Origin: Oxalobacter sp.
GTDB taxonomy: Bacteria > Pseudomonadota > Gammaproteobacteria > Burkholderiales > Burkholderiaceae_D
NCBI GenBank assembly: GCA_003605115.1
Contig: QZKY01000014.1
Coordinates: 1-64,000, forward strand
Direction: 5' to 3'
Length of the DNA stretch: 64,000 bases
Under the pieces are notes generated by a model, which did not search any database, was not told where the DNA came from, and was given only the letters and a program-made list of their open reading frames with translations. Position numbers and translations under genes: made by a program. Below, one piece after another: positions 17,099 through 26,885 of this stretch (positions within the stretch are counted from its first letter, which is position 1; every line of letters starts with the position of its first letter).

Positions 17099-18265
17099 TT
17101 ATTGACCCTTTGCAGCGTTAATCGCCTTCTGCGCGGCATCGCTCATGCCATCTGCAGAGATGATTGGCAGGCCAGACTTGGCCAGAATTTCCTTACCCTT
17201 ATCGACATTGGTGCCTTCGAGACGCACCACCAGCGGTACGGTGAGTTCCACTTGACGCGCCGCTTCGACAATGCCGTTTGCAATGATGTCGCACTTCATG
17301 ATGCCGCCGAAAATGTTCACCAGAATGCACTTGACCTTCGGGTTCGCCAGCATGATCTTGAATGCTTCGGTGACTTTCTCGGTCGTCGCACCACCGCCAA
17401 CGTCGAGGAAGTTGGCCGGAGCACCACCGAACAGCTTGATGGTATCCATCGTTGCCATCGCCAGACCTGCGCCGTTCACCATGCAACCAATGTTGCCGTC
17501 GAGTGCGATGTAGGTAAGGTCGAACTTGGAGGCTGCAATTTCATCCGGATCTTCTTCATCCAGATCGCGCATCGCAACAATAGCGGGTTGACGATACAGT
17601 CCGTTGGAATCGAAATTGAATTTGGCATCCAGCGCGATCACTTTATCGTCGCCTGTCAGAATCAAGGGATTGATTTCTGCCAGTGAAGCGTCCGTCTCAT
17701 CGAATGCCTTGTAAAGACTTTGCATGAACTTGCAAGCATCTTTGACGGCTACTTCCGGCACACCAATTTTGCGTGCAACGTCTTCGCCTTCGGCATCGGT
17801 CAAACCCGTGTCCGGATTAACAAACACTTTGTGAATCAACTCGGGGGTGTCGTGCGCCACATCTTCAATGTTCATCCCGCCTTCTGAGGAGGCCATCAAA
17901 CACACGCGCTGCGTGCCACGATCCACCACCATGCCAACATACAATTCTTTCTTGATGTCTGCGCCTTCTTCAACCAGCAAGCGCTTGACCAAACGGCCTT
18001 CCGGACCCGTTTGATGCGTCACTAGCGTCATGCCGAGAATCTCGGATGCAAACTTTTTAACTTCGTCGATTGACTTGGCGACTTTCACACCGCCGCCTTT
18101 TCCGCGTCCGCCTGCGTGAATCTGCGCTTTTACGACCCAAACTTTGCCGCCGAGACTCTCTGCCGCCTTGACCGCTTCGTCAACGCTGAAACACGGAACA
18201 CCGCGCGGCGTCGTTACGCCGTACTTGCGCAGTATCTCTTTGCCTTGATATTCATGAATATTCAT
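17099..18265 (-). CDS. sucC: Succinyl-CoA synthetase beta subunit
   Basis: 388 residues from the ATG at 18265 ([16 protein letters not shown], the universal SucC start; longer frames are rejected). ATP-grasp residues are visible in [17 protein letters not shown] and [12 protein letters not shown], and [16 protein letters not shown] and [14 protein letters not shown] complete the family pattern. It lies downstream of frc on the same strand, separated by a hairpin. In oxalotrophs succinyl-CoA can prime oxalate activation, so the adjacency may be functional. Confidence 0.98.
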   Translation of the reverse strand: MNIHEYQGKEILRKYGVTTPRGVPCFSVDEAVKAAESLGGKVWVVKAQIHAGGRGKGGGVKVAKSIDEVKKFASEILGMTLVTHQTGPEGRLVKRLLVEEGADIKKELYVGMVVDRGTQRVCLMASSEGGMNIEDVAHDTPELIHKVFVNPDTGLTDAEGEDVARKIGVPEVAVKDACKFMQSLYKAFDETDASLAEINPLILTGDDKVIALDAKFNFDSNGLYRQPAIVAMRDLDEEDPDEIAASKFDLTYIALDGNIGCMVNGAGLAMATMDTIKLFGGAPANFLDVGGGATTEKVTEAFKIMLANPKVKCILVNIFGGIMKCDIIANGIVEAARQVELTVPLVVRLEGTNVDKGKEILAKSGLPIISADGMSDAAQKAINAAKGQ

Positions 18266-18343
18266 ACTCGTCCTTAGTGTTGAGAGCTCAGGTAGCCCGC
18301 CGGATAGCTTTTCCCGGCAATGCATGTACTGCTCTTAAAAGGT

Positions 18344-18369
18344 AGATGGGCGACTTTCGTCGCCCATCT
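18344..18369 (-). terminator. Strong hairpin after frc
   Basis: AGATGGGCGAC (18344-18354) and GTCGCCCATCT (18359-18369), an 11-bp perfect stem with a 4-nt loop. Minus-strand readout is followed by ACCTTTTAAG, a modest U-tract, so some readthrough into sucCD is possible. Confidence 0.8.
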
Positions 18370-18408
18370 TGCTACATTAAAACATTACTGCTGATGAGAC
18401 TGGCAGTA

Positions 18409-19701
18409 TTATTTCTTGCGACGCTCTGGTACGGAGAAGCCACCGTCTTCGGTCATGGCTTTGATCTTCTCATCCGAGAAGCCGCAAACGTTCTTCAAGA
18501 TGTCCTCGGTGTGCTCGCCGAGCAGCGGAGCGCGGGTGATTTCCGGCACCAGACCATCGGAGAGTTTGACCGGCATACCAACAGTCCAGTAGTTGCCACG
18601 AACTTCGTCCTTGACTTCCACCCACATCTTGCGATGTGCAACGTGCGGGTCTTTGGAGTTGTCTTCGGTGGTCATGACCGGACCGCAAGGGAAGTCCTTG
18701 TCGTTGAACAGTTTGGTCAGTTCGAACTTGGTGTAGTCCTTCGCGAAGTCTGCGATGATCTTCCACAGTTCGTTCTGGTTTTTGCGGCGGTCACCGATCT
18801 TCAGGAAGCGCGGGTCATTCTTGAGCGCTTCGCCACCGATCATTTCGCACAATTGCGGGAAGATGGCTTCTTGCAGAACCATGTAGCAATAGTCGTTCGC
18901 GCCGAAAGGTTTGCAAGGAATGCAGTTACCGAGCTGGCCACCACCGGAGTCGAGACCTGCACGCGGTACGTAGGTCATGCCCAGGGTCGGACGGCTGTAC
19001 TCGGACAATTCGCCCTTGCCACCCATCAAACGGCCATGGTCACGATATTTCACGCGGCACAGGTTCATGACGCCGTCGGTCATCGCAACTTCAACGATTT
19101 GACCCTTGCCGCCATTGTGGGTACGCTGATACAGCGCAGCGCAGATACCGATACACAGATGCAGACCGGTACCGGTGTCACCCACTTGCGAGCCGGTGAT
19201 CATCGGAGGACCTTCCGGGAAACCCGTGGTGGACATGGAGCCCGACATAGCTTGAGCGATTGGCTCGTAAGCCTTGAAGTTCGAATACGGGCCAGTTGCG
19301 CCGAAGCCTTTCAGCGTCGCATAGATCAGGCCAGGATTCAGTTCAGCCAGCTTTTCATACGGATAACCGAAACGATCCAGAACGCCAGGACCAAAGTTTT
19401 CCATAACAACGTCGGACTTCTTGATCAGCGCTTCGAAAGCTTCGCAACCAGATTTGCTCTTCATGTTAACAGTGATGGAGCGCTTGTTGCTGTTCAGCAT
19501 TGTGAAGTACAAGCTGTCGATCCACTTGCCATCTTTGTCTTTCTCATGGCACAACTGAACGCGGGTGATGTCACCCGTGCCCGGCGGCTCAAACTTGACA
19601 ACGTCAGCGCCCAGCCAAGCGAGCAACTGAGCAGCCGTCGGGCCTGCCTGTACGTGGGTCATATCCAGAATCCGGACGCCCTCTAATGCATATTTACCCA
19701 T
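18409..19701 (-). CDS. frc: Formyl-CoA:oxalate CoA-transferase
   Basis: 430 residues, class III CoA-transferase. It moves CoA from formyl-CoA to oxalate, giving oxalyl-CoA for Oxc and free formate. Family residues are present: Gln18 in THVQAGP, nucleophile Asp175 in GSQVGDTGTG, and the glycine loop GGGQ at 253-256. LLGEHTEDILK ends the core. GGAGG precedes the ATG. Compared with O. formigenes Frc (from memory) it is plainly homologous but differs throughout, including around the glycine loop, so succinyl-CoA or another donor cannot be excluded. The presence of oxc in the same window and a shared operator support the oxalate role. Confidence 0.9.
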   Translation of the reverse strand: MGKYALEGVRILDMTHVQAGPTAAQLLAWLGADVVKFEPPGTGDITRVQLCHEKDKDGKWIDSLYFTMLNSNKRSITVNMKSKSGCEAFEALIKKSDVVMENFGPGVLDRFGYPYEKLAELNPGLIYATLKGFGATGPYSNFKAYEPIAQAMSGSMSTTGFPEGPPMITGSQVGDTGTGLHLCIGICAALYQRTHNGGKGQIVEVAMTDGVMNLCRVKYRDHGRLMGGKGELSEYSRPTLGMTYVPRAGLDSGGGQLGNCIPCKPFGANDYCYMVLQEAIFPQLCEMIGGEALKNDPRFLKIGDRRKNQNELWKIIADFAKDYTKFELTKLFNDKDFPCGPVMTTEDNSKDPHVAHRKMWVEVKDEVRGNYWTVGMPVKLSDGLVPEITRAPLLGEHTEDILKNVCGFSDEKIKAMTEDGGFSVPERRKK

Positions 19702-19951
19702 AATTAACTTCCTCCAATGAATCAGTTAGTTGTAACTTAAAGCGTTTTTAGACGCCATTTTAATTTAACAACAAAGGGAACCCTTCCCCGGTTGATCCTG
19801 CATGCTTCTATCTTCATTACAGCACATCGACACACAAAAGTGTTTCCAAAGTGAAACGATGCTTATAACCTATCCATACCCCCCTTTTTTGCCTTGTCGC
19901 CATGCGGCAGAAACACAATTCAAAAGGCAGGACATTTTTAAGCTAATCGTC

Positions 19952-19994
19952 ATCATAGCGGTTCTGCCACCCTTACATTCTTGACCGTCGTCAA
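19952..19994 (-). promoter_or_regulatory. frc promoter with class-II-spaced palindromic operator
   Basis: TTGAC-CGTC-GTCAA (19981-19994) is a perfect 5+5 palindrome of FNR/Crp shape. On the minus strand TATGAT (19952-19957) stands about 30 bp from its centre, the distance for an activator bound at -41.5. A start near 19945 would give frc an unusually long leader of about 240 nt. The stretch 19702-19951 holds no gene. Confidence 0.65.
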
Positions 19995-20018
19995 TTTTCA
20001 AAATCAGTTTCCTTTTTC

Positions 20019-20032
20019 TTGACCTTAGTCAA
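20019..20032. promoter_or_regulatory. Second TTGAC-N4-GTCAA operator between frc and the Crp-type gene
   Basis: TTGACCTTAGTCAA, centre 38 bp from the first site. It would lie near -80 for frc and about 50 nt before the regulator's start, so it may serve both activation of frc and autoregulation. It differs from the oxc operator (read as TTGACCTAAGTCAA) only in the central bases. Confidence 0.65.
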
Positions 20033-20078
20033 TTTTCTGGATACCCTTACGCACTGCACCCTGTTTACGTAAGGTTTT

Positions 20079-20687
20079 ATGGCGCTCATTTCAAACCATC
20101 CAGAAAAGAATATTATTCGTGTTCAGTTGACGCAGACGGCGATCCTGAAAGACATGACGCCCAGTGAACTCGCGGATCTGGAACCCTATTTAGCCGTGGA
20201 GGATTACGTCAAAGGTGATTGTCTCTTGCACCAGGGGGATCGCGATCTGGACGTCATTTTCGTTTTGGACGGTATTTTGAAGCGCGCCGTGGCCAATCAA
20301 AATGCAAAAGAAATGATCCTGCGCTTTACCAGCGAGCGCAACATGGAAGCCACTTATGCCTCCTGGCGACTGAACCGCTCCGCACCGTTCAGTTTGTATG
20401 CCGTCACGAAAACCCGGGTCGCCAAGCTCCCTTTGCCACAGTGGGTTGCCTTTATCGAGAGTTACCCCAAGATCAAGCAGCGTTTTGAAATGGAAGTGCT
20501 CAACATCATGAGCAGCATCATGGCTCATACCATCACCTTGCATTTGCTGGATGCCCCAGGTCGCGTACACCGTTTTTTGCGCAAACACCCTGAACTCTAT
20601 GACCGGATGCCCAAGAAGGAACTGGCTTCCTATTTGAACCTGTCGGCGGAAACCCTTAGCCGCCTGAAAAATCAGGGCAAGATTTAG
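20079..20687 (+). CDS. Crp/Fnr-family transcription regulator, probable regulator of oxalate genes
   Basis: 202 residues. Cyclic-nucleotide-binding-like barrel at 20-125 (KGDCLLHQGDRDLDVIFVLDG), a dimer helix at about 130-155, then a helix-turn-helix at the very C-terminus (KKELASYLNLSAETLSRLKNQ). The recognition helix has Glu191, Ser194 and Arg195 in the same E-x-x-S-R order that FNR uses to read TTGA half-sites. Only one Cys is present, so it is not an Fe-S oxygen sensor; the effector is unknown. Divergent from frc, with two TTGAC-N4-GTCAA palindromes between. A small inverted repeat (CCTTACG 20045, CGTAAGG 20068) may cover its ribosome site. The link to oxalate is inference from operators and position. 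Confidence 0.9.
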   Translation: MALISNHPEKNIIRVQLTQTAILKDMTPSELADLEPYLAVEDYVKGDCLLHQGDRDLDVIFVLDGILKRAVANQNAKEMILRFTSERNMEATYASWRLNRSAPFSLYAVTKTRVAKLPLPQWVAFIESYPKIKQRFEMEVLNIMSSIMAHTITLHLLDAPGRVHRFLRKHPELYDRMPKKELASYLNLSAETLSRLKNQGKI

Positions 20688-20752
20688 CGGCGAACCCCGT
20701 AAGCACATACACTCATGCTGCACATGACCTTACTTGATTCCTACAAATCACC

Positions 20753-22111
20753 ATGAATATAGTCATCCTCGCTGCCGGCATGGGAAAACGCATGCATTCC
20801 GATTTACCCAAGGTACTACATCCCTTGGCGGGCAAACCTCTGTTGGCGCATGTGATTGAGACGGCACGCTCACTCTCCCCGACCAGATTGTGTGTCGTCT
20901 ATGGTCATGGCGGTGATCAGGTTCCCCAGGCTGTAAAAGCAAATGACATTGCCTTTGCGCTCCAGAACCCCCAATTGGGAACAGGTCATGCTGTCATGCA
21001 AGCCTTACCCCACCTGGATAGCACCGCCCCGACGCTGGTGCTGTACGGCGATGTCCCCCTTACCTCCGCAGCCACCTTGCGCCAATTGCTTAAGGTGGCC
21101 GGCCAGGACAATCTGGCCATCCTGACGGTCAATCTCGATGACCCCACTGGTTACGGTCGCATCATTCGCCAGGACGGTCAGATTGCTCGGATTGTCGAGC
21201 AAAAGGATGCCAGCGCGGCAGAAAAGGCCGTCACCGAAATCAACACGGGGATCATGGTCATCCCCACGCCCAAACTCAAGGAATGGCTTGCTGCGCTCTC
21301 AAACAACAATGCCCAAAAAGAGTATTACCTCACGGACATTGTTGCGATGGCCGTGCGCGATGGCGTTTCCGTCGTCTCAGCGCAGCCTGGCGCTATTTGG
21401 GAAACCCTGGGTGTGAACAGCAAAGTGCAACTGGCTGAACTGGAACGCATCCACCAGCGCAGTGTCGCCAACAGTCTGCTGGAACAGGGTGTCACGCTGG
21501 CGGATCCCGCCCGCATCGATGTGCGTGGCACGCTCACTTGCGGGCGCGACGTTTTCATCGACGTCAACTGTATTTTTATCGGACAGGTCACGCTGGGCAA
21601 TGGCGTCACGATTAACGCGAACTGCGTGATCAAGGATGCGATGATCATGAATGGAACGCTGGTTCGCGAGTTCAGTCACATCGATGAAGCTGAAGTGGGT
21701 TCCCATTCCATCATCGGCCCCTACGCCCGCTTGCGTCCCGGCGCCTGTTTGGGCGAAGAGGTTCACATCGGCAACTTCGTGGAAATCAAGAACAGCACCA
21801 TCGCCGCCGGATCCAAAGCCAATCATTTGGCTTATGTGGGCGATTCCACTGTCGGCGCACGCGTCAACATCGGGGCAGGTGCCATCACCTGTAATTTCGA
21901 CGGGGCGAACAAGCACGAAACCATCATTGAGGACGACGCTTTCATTGGCACCAATGTCGAACTGGTTGCCCCCTTGCGCGTCGGCAAAGGCGCCACCATT
22001 GGCGCAGGAACGACCCTCACACGTGATGCGCCAGATGGCGCACTGGTCGTCACGCGCGCCAAAGCCACCATGCGGGAAGGCTGGAAGCGCCCTGAAAAAA
22101 TCAAAAAGTAA
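20753..22111 (+). CDS. glmU: Bifunctional UDP-GlcNAc pyrophosphorylase / GlcN-1-P acetyltransferase
   Basis: 452 residues. The N-terminal uridyltransferase has [24 protein letters not shown] and YGDVPL. The C-terminal left-handed beta helix (from about residue 250) has hexapeptide repeats, [17 protein letters not shown], and the acetyltransferase residues around [11 protein letters not shown] and [11 protein letters not shown]. Makes UDP-GlcNAc for peptidoglycan and LPS; glmS lies 10 kb downstream. Single gene here. Confidence 0.98.
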   Translation: MNIVILAAGMGKRMHSDLPKVLHPLAGKPLLAHVIETARSLSPTRLCVVYGHGGDQVPQAVKANDIAFALQNPQLGTGHAVMQALPHLDSTAPTLVLYGDVPLTSAATLRQLLKVAGQDNLAILTVNLDDPTGYGRIIRQDGQIARIVEQKDASAAEKAVTEINTGIMVIPTPKLKEWLAALSNNNAQKEYYLTDIVAMAVRDGVSVVSAQPGAIWETLGVNSKVQLAELERIHQRSVANSLLEQGVTLADPARIDVRGTLTCGRDVFIDVNCIFIGQVTLGNGVTINANCVIKDAMIMNGTLVREFSHIDEAEVGSHSIIGPYARLRPGACLGEEVHIGNFVEIKNSTIAAGSKANHLAYVGDSTVGARVNIGAGAITCNFDGANKHETIIEDDAFIGTNVELVAPLRVGKGATIGAGTTLTRDAPDGALVVTRAKATMREGWKRPEKIKK

Positions 22112-22210
22112 CGCCCTCTCCAACAGGCTGTTGAATTCCCGCGTCAACCAGCCTCGCTATTGAAAATAGCCTTCACAAGCTTTAACCCATATCAATCCGA
22201 AAACCTTTCC

Positions 22211-22235
22211 CCATTGCATGATTGCCATGCAATGG
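22211..22235. promoter_or_regulatory. 25-bp palindrome upstream of phosphoketolase
   Basis: CCATTGCATG and CATGCAATGG form a perfect 10-bp inverted repeat around a 5-nt spacer, within the 313-bp gap 22112-22424. No U-tract follows, so an operator for a dimeric regulator is likelier than a terminator. A shorter palindrome CAACAG-G-CTGTTG lies at 22121-22133. Nothing else is recognised in the gap. Confidence 0.5.
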
Positions 22236-22424
22236 TGTATTGTCTGTAAACAGTAGTTTCTCTTTGCTCCACCAGGCGAGTTGTCTGCTGTTTCATGGCT
22301 TGTACGCAGCGCTTCACAACTTAGGCTTGGCTTGAGTTGCTTCACTTATGTTGCCTCACTTAACCGGCGCATCGCACCGTCTCGCACCCTGCGCTGGCTT
22401 TTCAACTTGAAAAGGAACAGGAAG

Positions 22425-24869
22425 ATGAATTCAATAGCGAAAAAGACAAAAACAACGCCCCCCGCGACGAAGAACACCCCGCTCTCACCGGATATGTTGA
22501 AAAAAATGGACGCCTACTTTAGAGCGGCCAACTACCTGTCCGTTGGGCAGATCTATTTGCTGGATAACGCGATGCTCAGAAAACCTTTGCGCATCGAGCA
22601 CGTCAAGCCGCGCTTGCTCGGGCACTGGGGAACCGTGCCGGGATTGAACTTCATCTATGTCCACTGCAATCGCGTGATCAAAGAACATGATCTGAACATG
22701 ATCTACATCACGGGCCCCGGTCACGGCGGCCCCGGCCTGGTTGCCAACACTTATCTTGAAGGCTCTTACAGCGAGTTTTATCCAAATGTGTCACAAGACG
22801 AAGAGGGCATGCAAAAACTGTTTAAGCAGTTTTCCTTCCCCGGTGGTATTCCCAGTCACGTCGCTGCCGAAACGCCAGGCTCGATCCATGAGGGTGGCGA
22901 ACTCGGCTACGCGCTGTCTCACGCCTACGGCGCCGCTTTCGACAATCCGGATCTGATTGTGACCTGCGTCGTCGGTGACGGCGAAGCAGAAACGGGCCCG
23001 CTGGCAACCAGCTGGCATTCAAACAAATTCCTGAACCCTGTGCATGATGGCGCGGTTCTCCCCATCTTGCATCTCAACGATGGCAAAATCGCTGGCCCGT
23101 GCATTCTGGCGCGGATCTCTCATGAAGAACTCGATGCCCTGTTCAAAGGCTACGGCCACAAGGTGTATTACGTCGAAGGCGATGACCCAGTGGAAATGCA
23201 TCAAAAGATGGCCGCCACAATGGATGCCATCATCGCTGAAATCAAGCACATCCAGCAGGAAGCACGCACCAAGGGATTCAAGCAACGTCCCATCTGGCCA
23301 ATGATTGTCTTGCGCTCCCCCAAGGGTTGGACCGGTCCGAAAGTGGTCGATGGCAAAAAAGTGGAGGGCACCTTCCGCTCCCATCAAGTACCGCTCTCCG
23401 AACTCGCGAAAGTGCCGAGCCACTTGAGGCAGCTCGAACAGTGGATGAAGAGTTACAAGCATAACGAACTCTTCGATAAAAACGGTGCTCTGCTCCCTGA
23501 GTTGGCGGAGCTTGCGCCCAAAGGCCAACGACGCATGGGCGCGAACCCGCACGCCAACGGCGGCATTCTGATGCGCGACTTGAAAATGCCGGACTTCCGC
23601 AAATACGAATTCAAGTTCGACAAACCCGGCACGGTAGAAGCCGAAGCCACGCGCATCCAGGGTGCCTTCATTCGCGATGTGATGAAGCAGAATATGAGCA
23701 ACTTCCGCGTGTTCAGTCCCGACGAAAACAATTCCCAGCGCTGGAATGCGGTCATGGAAGTGACCAAACGCACTTGGACAGAGTCCATCTATCCATTTGA
23801 CGACAGCCTCGCTCCGGATGGTCGCGTAATGGAAATGTTGAGCGAACACCAGTGCCAGGGCTGGCTCGAGGGTTATCTGCTGACCGGCCGCCACGGGTTC
23901 TTCTCCTGCTATGAAGCATTCATTCACGTTGTCGACTCGATGTTCAACCAGCATGCGAAGTGGCTGGAAATCTCGCGCCGCATCTCGTGGCGTCGCCCGA
24001 TTCCATCACTGAACTATCTCTTGTCCTCACACGTCTGGCGCCAGGATCACAATGGCTTGAGTCACCAAAATCCGGGCTTCCTGGATCACGTGATGAACAA
24101 AAAGGCGAGCATTACCCGCGTTTATCTTCCGCCGGATGCCAATACCTTGCTGTCGGTCACGGATCATTGCTTGCGCAGTCGCCATTACGTCAACGTGGTG
24201 GTCGCCGGCAAGCAGCCTGCACTGCAATACCTGACGATGGATGAAGCCATCAAGCATTGCACGGTCGGCGTCGGCATCTGGGATTGGGCAAGCAACGACC
24301 ACGGCGGTGAGCCCGATGTCGTCATGGCATGCTGCGGTGATGTGCCCACCCTGGAAACCCTGGCTGCAACCGAAATCATGCGCGAGCACATGCCGGGTTT
24401 GAAGGTGCGCGTCGTCAATGTCGTTGACTTGATGACCTTGCAGCCGCAAAGCGAACATCCTCACGGTTTGTCTGACAAGGATTTCGACATGATCTTCACC
24501 AAGGACAAACCCATCGTTTTCGCTTTTCATGGCTATCCGTGGCTGATCCACCGCCTGACTTACCGTCGCACCAATCACGGCAACCTGCATGTGCGCGGCT
24601 ACAAGGAAGAAGGCACCACCACCACGCCGTTCGATATGGTGGTGATGAATGATCTGGATCGCTACCATCTGGTCATGGATGTCATTGACCGTCTGCCACA
24701 ACTCGGTTCCAGTGCCGCGTATCTGCAAAAAATGTTGCGCGACAAGCTCCTGGATCACAAAGCCTACGTCGCGGAACACGGCGAAGACATGCCGGAAATC
24801 CAGAACTGGAAATGGGGTGCGGGAAGTTCGCTGATTAGCGCTCCGAGGAAAAAGTCACGTCGCAAATAA
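22425..24869 (+). CDS. xfp: Xylulose-5-phosphate/fructose-6-phosphate phosphoketolase
   Basis: 814 residues from the ATG at 22425, behind AGGAACAGGAAG; the frame upstream lacks family similarity. ThDP-dependent enzyme splitting xylulose-5-P (or fructose-6-P) with phosphate into acetyl-P and glyceraldehyde-3-P (or erythrose-4-P). Visible: [23 protein letters not shown], the ThDP motif [19 protein letters not shown], and DENNSQRW with the GFFSCYEAF region. It offers a direct route from pentose phosphates to acetyl-P. No pta/ackA is adjacent. Confidence 0.96.
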   Translation: MNSIAKKTKTTPPATKNTPLSPDMLKKMDAYFRAANYLSVGQIYLLDNAMLRKPLRIEHVKPRLLGHWGTVPGLNFIYVHCNRVIKEHDLNMIYITGPGHGGPGLVANTYLEGSYSEFYPNVSQDEEGMQKLFKQFSFPGGIPSHVAAETPGSIHEGGELGYALSHAYGAAFDNPDLIVTCVVGDGEAETGPLATSWHSNKFLNPVHDGAVLPILHLNDGKIAGPCILARISHEELDALFKGYGHKVYYVEGDDPVEMHQKMAATMDAIIAEIKHIQQEARTKGFKQRPIWPMIVLRSPKGWTGPKVVDGKKVEGTFRSHQVPLSELAKVPSHLRQLEQWMKSYKHNELFDKNGALLPELAELAPKGQRRMGANPHANGGILMRDLKMPDFRKYEFKFDKPGTVEAEATRIQGAFIRDVMKQNMSNFRVFSPDENNSQRWNAVMEVTKRTWTESIYPFDDSLAPDGRVMEMLSEHQCQGWLEGYLLTGRHGFFSCYEAFIHVVDSMFNQHAKWLEISRRISWRRPIPSLNYLLSSHVWRQDHNGLSHQNPGFLDHVMNKKASITRVYLPPDANTLLSVTDHCLRSRHYVNVVVAGKQPALQYLTMDEAIKHCTVGVGIWDWASNDHGGEPDVVMACCGDVPTLETLAATEIMREHMPGLKVRVVNVVDLMTLQPQSEHPHGLSDKDFDMIFTKDKPIVFAFHGYPWLIHRLTYRRTNHGNLHVRGYKEEGTTTTPFDMVVMNDLDRYHLVMDVIDRLPQLGSSAAYLQKMLRDKLLDHKAYVAEHGEDMPEIQNWKWGAGSSLISAPRKKSRRK

Positions 24870-24903
24870 CGCTACATAGCCAAAATTTGTACGCTTGGCT
24901 GCA

Positions 24904-24953
24904 AGAAAAAACAGGTTCGGTTCTTGATTGGAACCGAACCTGTTCTGTTTTTT
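24904..24953. terminator. Bidirectional terminator between xfp and the ABC operon
   Basis: AACAGGTTCGGTTC (24910-24923) and GAACCGAACCTGTT (24931-24944): a 14-bp perfect stem with a 7-nt loop, with AAAAA on the left and TTTTTT close on the right. It ends both convergent transcripts. Confidence 0.93.
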
Positions 24954-25030
24954 GAACTGTTCATTGTCACCCTCAACCAGCCGCGCTTCGGACAAAGCGT
25001 CTGCGTTCACAACAGCTTTTCAAGATTCCT

Positions 25031-25693
25031 TCACAGCTGCCTGCCATCTTTGAGCGTAATTACCGTATCGGCCATCGCCATCACATCCGGATCGTGGGTC
25101 GCGATAATCAAGGTGGTGCCATTGTTGCGGCACAGCGAGAACGTCAATTCAATCAACTGTTTGCCGTTCCCGGAATCCAGGCTGGCCGTGGGCTCGTCTG
25201 CCAGCAGAATGGCGGGGGAGTGAGCGATAGCGCGTGCAAAAGCAATGCGCTGCGATTCACCGGCAGAAAGCTCCACTGGCATCGCCTTGTCGTAACCGGC
25301 AAGGCCAAATGTCTCCAGCAAAACGGCGATGCGTCTCCCTTGTTCGCTTCCCCGGATATTGTTCAGCTCAAGCGGCACTTGCAAATTTTCCGCCACCGTC
25401 AGCCAGGGCAGCAAATTGCTTGCCTGAAAAACAAACCCGACTTCGCGTTTTCTGAACTGCGCGCGCTTGCTTGCGCTGAGCGCTCCAATGTTGATGCCGT
25501 TGAAAAGGATCGCTCCGCTGTCCGGCGTTTCCAATGTGCCGATACAGTTGAGCAGGGTCGTTTTCCCCGAGCCGGAACGTCCCGCGAGAATCACGCCTTC
25601 CCCTTTCTGCACTGAAAATGAAATGCCCGAAATCGCAGCAACGTGGCCACGCCCTGAAAGGAATTGTTTGGAGACGTTTTGCAATTGAATCAT
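25031..25693 (-). CDS. ABC transporter ATP-binding protein, LolD/MacB type
   Basis: 220 residues from the ATG at 25693, 2 nt past the permease stop. Walker A GRSGSGKTT, Q-loop FVFQASNLLPWLT, a signature helix VELSAGESQRIAFARA (Ser-Ala-Gly-Glu instead of LSGGE), Walker B ILLADEPTASLD and switch His in ATHD. These match the MacB/LolD/FtsE group, which power mechanotransmission or lipoprotein release rather than classical import. Last gene of the 28.5-25.0 kb leftward operon with an FtsX-type permease, a prenyl-synthase-like gene and a methyltransferase. The substrate is unknown. Confidence 0.93.
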   Translation of the reverse strand: MIQLQNVSKQFLSGRGHVAAISGISFSVQKGEGVILAGRSGSGKTTLLNCIGTLETPDSGAILFNGINIGALSASKRAQFRKREVGFVFQASNLLPWLTVAENLQVPLELNNIRGSEQGRRIAVLLETFGLAGYDKAMPVELSAGESQRIAFARAIAHSPAILLADEPTASLDSGNGKQLIELTFSLCRNNGTTLIIATHDPDVMAMADTVITLKDGRQL

Positions 25694-25695
25694 GA

Positions 25696-26865
25696 TCAGA
25701 CGCTCCTCAGGATATCCGCCGGATTCTTCCGCAGCACGTAAACCATCGGCCACACCGCCGCCAGCAAACCAAACAGCACGGCAACCAGTGGTGGCGCGAA
25801 TAGCGTGAATCCCGTAAGTCGCGGGATGAGAATACTGGAGACGGCAAAGTACTGGTTATGTGAGATGTAAGCGCTCATGTCAATCCCGACGCTCGCAAAA
25901 ATATTCACAAACACCGCACCGATGAGCGCGCCCAAGACTGCGGCACAAAACGTCAGCAAGCCAATTTGCATGAGCAGGAGTAGTGCTGTGTCGCGTGACG
26001 TGAAGCCCATCGCTTTCATGATGCCATGTTCGCGTAGATTCTTCAGCGTGAAAATCAGAAAGGCGCAGGCCGTGCCAATGGAAACGATGGCGAATACCAG
26101 AAAGATGACGATACGCATGCAGAAATCGTTCATGTCGATCAATTCCTTCAGATCAGGCATGAATTCGTTCCATGTGGCAAAAGTAGCCGAAGGCAATACA
26201 CTTCGGTATTGCATGACGATGGCTTCAGGCGAAGCATCCGCTTCCAGAAAAACGGCGACGGAAAGTTTGTCTTCACGCGATGGCAAGGCTCGCGCGGGAA
26301 TGAACGCAACGCCATGATCGAGCACAGTCACGCCTGTCTTGTAAGCGCCGACTATCTTCAGATTTGTCAGGCGCACGCCCTGTCGATCCATCACGCTGAC
26401 ACTGTCACCAACACCTGCCTGAAGTCGCTTGAGAATGCTTTCGCTGAGAAAAATCGTTTCTTCACCTTGCTTTGTTTCGTCAGCAAGGTAAGCGCCTTGC
26501 GCCGTTTTTTTCCAGTACGCGGCTACCCGCTTTTCCTGATCGGGATGCACGCCAATCAGATCGACGGGTTCCATACCTTTTCCAAAACGCAACAGCACGG
26601 GCAAGCGCTGTCGCACCAGCACCTGCTTGACGCCCGGCACACTGAGTAGCGGCACATCTGTCGCTGCAATGTCGTTGCCCGCGATGTGCCCTGCATACAG
26701 TCCGGTCGAATTGCGGATCATCGCATCGTTCGTCCCCACCGCCAGCGCCAACAGAAATACCAGCGCCGCCACCGCTGAAACAATCATGAAGGAGAGCACG
26801 ACCGTCGCCCGCCAGGAACGCCAAAGAATCAACCCGGATAATTTGAACAGAAAGGAGGCTCTCAT
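25696..26865 (-). CDS. FtsX/LolC-like ABC permease
   Basis: 389 residues. One N-terminal membrane helix (VVLSFMIVSAVAALVFLLALAV), a periplasmic MacB-type domain of about 220 residues, then three C-terminal helices separated by the coupling motif LREHGIMKAMGFTSRD, typical of LolC/E and MacB permeases. The end KNPADILRSV is the standard FtsX-domain tail. Only one permease gene is present, so a homodimer is expected. No LolA or outer-membrane partner is next to it. Role inferred: moving a lipid or lipoprotein, or signalling across the membrane, for the linked redox cluster. Confidence 0.9.
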   Translation of the reverse strand: MRASFLFKLSGLILWRSWRATVVLSFMIVSAVAALVFLLALAVGTNDAMIRNSTGLYAGHIAGNDIAATDVPLLSVPGVKQVLVRQRLPVLLRFGKGMEPVDLIGVHPDQEKRVAAYWKKTAQGAYLADETKQGEETIFLSESILKRLQAGVGDSVSVMDRQGVRLTNLKIVGAYKTGVTVLDHGVAFIPARALPSREDKLSVAVFLEADASPEAIVMQYRSVLPSATFATWNEFMPDLKELIDMNDFCMRIVIFLVFAIVSIGTACAFLIFTLKNLREHGIMKAMGFTSRDTALLLLMQIGLLTFCAAVLGALIGAVFVNIFASVGIDMSAYISHNQYFAVSSILIPRLTGFTLFAPPLVAVLFGLLAAVWPMVYVLRKNPADILRSV

Positions 26866-26885
26866 ATTTTTAGTATGGACATGTT

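Noticed and set aside
18346-19686. Plus-strand 446-codon frame opposite frc
   Set aside because: Antisense shadow of frc; its composition simply mirrors the CoA-transferase.
22281-22424. Longer N-terminus of phosphoketolase (862 codons)
   Set aside because: The extra 48 residues do not look like the family; the ATG at 22425 has a ribosome site and gives the usual length.
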